A stretch of 30,462 nucleotides of DNA from a virus. The notes beneath the pieces are model-generated. The model did no database searches. It saw only the letters and a list, made by a program, of their open reading frames with translations, and was not told the origin of the DNA. A program made the translations under genes and the position numbers. Of the stretch, positions 26,844 through 30,462 are shown one piece after another (the first letter of the stretch is position 1; each line of letters opens with the position of its first letter). Where the stretch lies: the IMG/VR virus record IMGVR_UViG_3300032267_001036, positions 1 through 30,462 of that record. The stretch is one strand, 5' to 3'.

Positions 26844-27980
26844 TTGACAGCCCACGCTTTACTATCGGCCTCTGGCTCTAAACGGTGGCTGTCCTGCACC
26901 CCATCGGCCCGCCTTGAGGCCACCCTTCCAGATACAAAACGCAGTTCCAATTCCTTTGATTTTTCACAGGAAGGCACAACTGCCCATGAGTTATCTGAAA
27001 TTAAATTACGTCAGTATTTTGGACAAATCGGAACAGAAGAGTATGAAGAAGAATATGCAAGAATTAAAGCAACACCCTATTACAATGACGACTTCGAGGC
27101 TAACGTCGATAATTACGTTTTATATGTACGCAGCCAAATCGGTGAAGGCGATACCCCGCTATTTGAACAGCGTGTGGATTTCAGTGATTGGGTACCTGAC
27201 GGCTTTGGCACAGCCGATGTGGTTATACTTTCTAAGCACTCCATTCGTGTCATCGACCTCAAGTTTGGAAAAGGCGTCCCCGTCGAAGCGCAAGACAACC
27301 CACAACTCAGGCTCTACGCCCTCGGTGCGTACAGTAAATTCAAAGAAGATTTTCCCGACATTAAAGAAGTCAGTTACACGATACATCAGCCCCGACTTGA
27401 CAGTATCAGTACCGATGGTACCACCGTCAGTAAACTACTCGACTGGGCCAACTACTTTATCAAACCCAAAGCCAAGAAAGCGTGGGCAGGCAGCGGTGAG
27501 TTCCTCCCAGGGGAATGGTGCCAGTTCTGCAAAGCCAAAGCGCAGTGCCGCGCCCGCAGCGACTTCAACACGGAACTCGCCAAGCAAGAGTACAAAGACC
27601 CTCCGCTCCTTTCCGAAGAAGAAATCAGCGAAGTCCTCGTCAAAGCCCAAAACCTAAAGACTTGGGTTGGCGACGTGGAAGAATATGCGTTGACTCGTGC
27701 AATAGAACAAAACATTCTACCAAAGGGTTTCAAGTTAGCAACTTCAATAACCCATCGTCGCATTAAAGACCAAGCACTTGCTGCTGCGGTATTGATTGAC
27801 AAGGGCATGAGTAAAGAAGCTATTTACAAAGAACCTGAATTAAAGTCGTTACCTACTTTAGAGAAGATGGTTCCAAAAGGGCAACAGATTACCGCATGGT
27901 TAGGTGATCTAGTTGTTAGACCAGAGGGCTCACCCAAACTAGTAAAATCAAAAGAATCAGCAAAAGAGGATTTCGCATGA
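26844..27980 (+). CDS. DUF2800-type PD-(D/E)xK exonuclease-like protein
   Basis: 378 residues starting from TTG 26844 with AGGAG upstream. The nuclease-like core shows GFGTADVVILSKHSIRVIDL (Asp) and KFGKGVPVEAQDNPQLRLYA (Lys and Gln), as in Cas4/RecB-related folds. C-terminally, GEWCQFCKAKAQCRAR has three Cys that may bind an iron-sulfur cluster. Such DUF2800 proteins pair with DUF2815 ssDNA-binding proteins in phage recombination modules, and one follows here. Likely resects DNA ends; not an integrase. Overlaps the next gene by four bases. Confidence 0.85.
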   Translation: MTAHALLSASGSKRWLSCTPSARLEATLPDTKRSSNSFDFSQEGTTAHELSEIKLRQYFGQIGTEEYEEEYARIKATPYYNDDFEANVDNYVLYVRSQIGEGDTPLFEQRVDFSDWVPDGFGTADVVILSKHSIRVIDLKFGKGVPVEAQDNPQLRLYALGAYSKFKEDFPDIKEVSYTIHQPRLDSISTDGTTVSKLLDWANYFIKPKAKKAWAGSGEFLPGEWCQFCKAKAQCRARSDFNTELAKQEYKDPPLLSEEEISEVLVKAQNLKTWVGDVEEYALTRAIEQNILPKGFKLATSITHRRIKDQALAAAVLIDKGMSKEAIYKEPELKSLPTLEKMVPKGQQITAWLGDLVVRPEGSPKLVKSKESAKEDFA

Positions 27981-28120
27981 GCACATGGTTAATAGCAGCA
28001 ATGGGCGTGGTATACTTTGTCGTTGCCTGCGATCAATTTATTAAAGGAGGAGTCGGTACTGGTATCATGTTCTTGGGTTATGCTTTAGGGAACGTGGGCC
28101 TTGTCATGGTAGCAAAATGA
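27977..28120 (+). CDS. Small membrane protein (47 aa)
   Basis: Starts MSTWLIAAMGVVYFVVACDQ. Two hydrophobic helices (about 4-19 and 28-46). ATGA overlap with the DUF2800 gene and with the next gene. Likely an inner-membrane protein of unknown role. Confidence 0.55.
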   Translation: MSTWLIAAMGVVYFVVACDQFIKGGVGTGIMFLGYALGNVGLVMVAK

Positions 28121-28380
28121 CGATGCTGGTAAAATACCTTGGTTCAGACTTTGAAATACCTGACATTTTAATTGACAAATTTGTAAAAGATTTTGATTGT
28201 TTACCTGGCAGCGGACACAGAGCATCTGTGTTAGAATTAAGGGAATCAGTTGAGGAAATACTAGATTGTGTATCAGAAGATCCAGAAATGTTACATGAAA
28301 AAGTTTACTTAAATGATTTTATAAGAGCACTTGCAATACGACAAGCTTTACAGTATCATGGAGTCTTGTACGATGCGTAG
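28117..28380 (+). CDS. Small helical protein, unknown (87 aa)
   Basis: Starts MTMLVKYLGSDFEIPDILID. Mostly helical and acidic, with ASVLELRESVEEILDCVSED. ATGA overlap with the previous gene. Sits between two recombination genes. Not recognised. Confidence 0.55.
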   Translation: MTMLVKYLGSDFEIPDILIDKFVKDFDCLPGSGHRASVLELRESVEEILDCVSEDPEMLHEKVYLNDFIRALAIRQALQYHGVLYDA

Positions 28381-28393
28381 TAAAGGGTTGCCA

Positions 28394-28420
28394 AATGGGC
28401 CCCTATTGAAGTCCCATTTC
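28394..28420. other. Hairpin AAATGGG/CCCATTT in the 66-base gap
   Basis: A 7-bp inverted repeat with 13 bases between, in the gap between the 87-residue protein and the ssDNA-binding protein. No U-tract follows; more likely a stability or processing element than a terminator. Confidence 0.4.
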
Positions 28421-28446
28421 TAACGTTAAAAAAGTGAGTAATTATT

Positions 28447-28965
28447 ATGCCTAAATCAGCAAATACCAAGTTCGTTACAGACAAGGTTCGTTTTTCGTTT
28501 GCTAACGTTTTTGAACCAGCACCAAACCTCAGTGGCGCTATGAAGTATTCAGTATCAGTGTTGATTCCTAAATCAGACAAAGCAGGTGTTGCACGTTTTA
28601 ATGCTGCGTTTGAAAAGGTCAAACAAGAAAACTCAACATTTTGGGGTGCAACAATTCCTAAGACATTGAAAGGTGGTTTACGTGATGGCGATACAGAACG
28701 TGAAGGTGACGAAGTATACGCTGGTCATTATTTCTTCAACGCTAATTCTAATGAGCGTCCTGGCGTTGTCGATGCTGATTTAAATCCTATTACGGATAAG
28801 AATGAGTTTTACAGTGGTTGTTATGGTCGTGCATCAGTAACAATGTATCCATACGATCAAAGCGGTTCTAGAGGCATTGCGTTTGGTTTGAACAACGTAA
28901 TGAAGTTAGAAGACGGTGAGAAGTTAGGTGGACCAACATCCGCAGCAGTAGACTTTGCAGTATAA
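28447..28965 (+). CDS. DUF2815-type single-stranded DNA-binding protein
   Basis: 172 residues. The N-terminal VTDKVRFSFANVFEPAPNLS, then GAMKYSVSVLIPKSDKAGV, GGLRDGDTEREGDEVYAGHY, FFNANSNERPGVVDADLN and FYSGCYGRASVTMYPYD match the DUF2815 family, an OB-fold ssDNA-binding protein often beside DUF2800. It would coat single strands in replication and recombination. ATTATTATG start with weak Shine-Dalgarno. Followed by a strong terminator. Confidence 0.85.
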   Translation: MPKSANTKFVTDKVRFSFANVFEPAPNLSGAMKYSVSVLIPKSDKAGVARFNAAFEKVKQENSTFWGATIPKTLKGGLRDGDTEREGDEVYAGHYFFNANSNERPGVVDADLNPITDKNEFYSGCYGRASVTMYPYDQSGSRGIAFGLNNVMKLEDGEKLGGPTSAAVDFAV

Positions 28966-28993
28966 GTAGTTCCTTTCAGGCAGTAGGTAGTAC

Positions 28994-29029
28994 AAGGGAG
29001 TGTCCACAGAAACTGTGGCCTCCCTTTTT
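28994..29029 (+). terminator. Intrinsic terminator after the ssDNA-binding gene
   Basis: AAGGGAG...CCACAG pairs with CTGTGG.CTCCCTT around a three-base AAA loop, followed by TTTTT (29025-29029). A long, nearly perfect stem, 28 bases after the stop at 28965. Confidence 0.85.
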
Positions 29030-29057
29030 CATCAACCCATAATACAGAGAATAATAA

Positions 29058-30462
29058 ATGGATCAGTATCAAGAATACATTGCCGCCAGTAGATATGCCC
29101 GATTTGTAGACGAGAAGCAACGCAGAGAGACTTGGGCAGAGACAGTAAACCGTTACGTGGATTATATTTTTAGTCGCACCCCAGCAATACAAAGCAACAC
29201 CGAATTAAAGAATGAAATTTTTGACGCTATCCATAACTTAGAATTAATGCCGTCCATGCGCGCCATGATGACGGCAGGAAAGAGTGCTGATCGTGATAAC
29301 ACCTGTGTCTATAATTGCTCGTATCTTCCGGTTGATGACCCCAAGAGCTTTGATGAAGCGATGTTCATCTTGCTATGTGGAACTGGTGTTGGGTTCTCCG
29401 TTGAGTCAAAATACATTAACCATCTGCCAGAAGTGCCAGAAAACTTATTCGAGTCGGAACACACCATCGCAGTCCACGACTCCAAAGAAGGATGGGCAAA
29501 GTCCCTCCGCTTGCTTCTTGCACATCTCTGGGCAGGCGAAATACCTAAGTGGGATGTCAGCAAAGTCAGACCTGCCGGAGCAAGACTTAAAACTTTTGGT
29601 GGAAGAGCTTCCGGGCCAGAACCATTAGTTGATTTGTTTAACTTTACGGTAGCCATGTTCAAACATGCAAAAGGTCGCAGACTCCATTCATTAGAATGTC
29701 ACGACTTGATGTGTAAAATTGGTGAGGTGGTTGTAGTGGGTGGCGTTCGTCGCTCAGCTATGATATCATTATCAGACTTAGACGATGAAAGGATTAGACA
29801 TGCAAAAGCTGGACCATGGTGGGAAACAGCTCCACACCGCGCTCTTGCGAACAACAGTGCGGTGTATTCAGAAACACCTACTGTCGGAAAGTTCATGGAA
29901 GAATGGCTATCACTTTACAACTCCCATTCCGGTGAACGAGGCATTTTTAATCGGGAGGCTGCTAAAAAGACGGTTGAAAAATACGGGCATCGAGATAGTA
30001 ATTTTGAATTCGGCACAAATCCGTGCAGTGAGATCATTCTCCGACCATATCAATTTTGCAATCTTAGTGAATGTGTAGTACGCCATGACGACACCAAAGA
30101 AACCCTGCTTAGGAAAGTGCGTCTCGCGGCTATACTTGGTACAATCCAATCCACCTTCACTAAATTTCCCTATTTGCGTAAGTTGTGGCAAAGAAATACG
30201 GAAGAAGAAAGACTACTCGGTGTGTCCCTTACAGGGATATATGACAACCCGTTATTAACAACCCAAGGAGAAAAGTTAAATGAGTTACTTACCGAGCTTC
30301 GAGAGGAGGCTAGACGAGCCAACGAAGAATTTGCAGAGCTGCTTGGAATACCTAAGAGTGCTGCAATTACTTGCGTTAAGCCCAGTGGAACCGTCAGCCA
30401 ACTCGTTGATAGCGCTTCTGGAATCCACCCTAGACACTCTAAGTTCTACATACGAAGAGTTA
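29058..30462 (+). CDS. nrdJ: Class II (B12-dependent) ribonucleotide reductase, truncated by the window edge
   Basis: 468 residues are visible and the frame runs off the edge. Residues include NTCVYNCSYLPVDDP, VVVGGVRRSAMI, FGTNPCSEIIL with the finger-loop Cys, and CVKPSGTVSQLVDSASGIHP followed by RHSKFYIRR, all signatures of the monomeric adenosylcobalamin-dependent class (ribonucleoside-triphosphate reductase type). It would convert ribonucleotides to deoxyribonucleotides for phage replication, using a host B12 cofactor. It starts 29 bases after the terminator, with a weak ribosome site (AGAGAATAATAAATG), so it begins a new unit. Confidence 0.9.
   Translation, partial: MDQYQEYIAASRYARFVDEKQRRETWAETVNRYVDYIFSRTPAIQSNTELKNEIFDAIHNLELMPSMRAMMTAGKSADRDNTCVYNCSYLPVDDPKSFDEAMFILLCGTGVGFSVESKYINHLPEVPENLFESEHTIAVHDSKEGWAKSLRLLLAHLWAGEIPKWDVSKVRPAGARLKTFGGRASGPEPLVDLFNFTVAMFKHAKGRRLHSLECHDLMCKIGEVVVVGGVRRSAMISLSDLDDERIRHAKAGPWWETAPHRALANNSAVYSETPTVGKFMEEWLSLYNSHSGERGIFNREAAKKTVEKYGHRDSNFEFGTNPCSEIILRPYQFCNLSECVVRHDDTKETLLRKVRLAAILGTIQSTFTKFPYLRKLWQRNTEEERLLGVSLTGIYDNPLLTTQGEKLNELLTELREEARRANEEFAELLGIPKSAAITCVKPSGTVSQLVDSASGIHPRHSKFYIRRV

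Noticed and set aside
26914-27657. 247-aa plus-strand frame inside the DUF2800 gene
   Set aside because: It is an alternative frame of a clear conserved gene, rich in Ser, Lys and Pro.
1-30462. Integrase, repressor or lysogeny module
   Set aside because: No tyrosine or serine recombinase or CI-type repressor was recognised; the small HTH-like proteins are too short to call.

Overview
The window is part of a tailed double-stranded DNA phage genome (Caudoviricetes). It has portal, large and small terminase, major capsid and scaffold-like proteins, and dense gene packing with ATGA start/stop overlaps. The gene set (primase-helicase, SNF2-type helicase, VRR-NUC nuclease, DUF2800 and DUF2815 proteins, DUF3310 protein, class II ribonucleotide reductase, phage GroES) and the moderate GC content resemble uncultured freshwater or marine phages. 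Two Fur-box-like sites hint at a proteobacterial host, but the host cannot be identified from sequence alone. No tRNA, rRNA, CRISPR array, integrase or insertion sequence was seen.

Layout: bases 1 to 10448 form a leftward head and packaging block (small leader gene, orphan intein-like protein, TerL, portal, two small proteins, GroES, scaffold, two structural proteins, major capsid protein, further virion genes). Bases 10449 to 11204 are a non-coding divergent control region with iterons, two Fur-like palindromes, a G-quadruplex candidate and TAGGG dyads. Bases 11205 to 13239 are a rightward island of small genes plus a Gp88-like protein, very rich in GGCC. Bases 13432 to 15882 hold small early genes and a sigma factor that lacks region 4. 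Bases 15883 to 16190 repeat a 116-bp block from the divergent region and precede the primase-helicase. From 16191 to the right edge come replication, recombination and nucleotide genes, with TerS and an HNH protein near 26 kb and a truncated class II ribonucleotide reductase at the edge.

The most unusual content is a complete-looking acyl carrier protein / ketosynthase / FabZ-type dehydratase cassette (21593 to 23449), translationally coupled inside the replication operon with catalytic residues intact. The second main result is a promoter-like family: TTTGCATTAGTA occurs seven times, each pointing into a gene or operon, and five copies carry GGGCG exactly 14 bases upstream. It is the natural candidate target of the phage sigma factor. 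Other notable items are an orphan Hint/intein-like gene overlapping terL, a second small protein resembling sigma region 4, and 116-bp direct repeats with 16-base iterons around the sigma-factor segment.

How the parts may work together (inference): host polymerase starts the rightward small genes; the sigma factor is then made and directs transcription from the TTTGCATTAGTA sites in front of the primase, terL-side, portal, GroES-side and virion genes. The recombination and replication genes copy DNA, NrdJ supplies deoxynucleotides, and the acyl cassette would draw on host malonyl-CoA and reductases to change some acyl product during infection.
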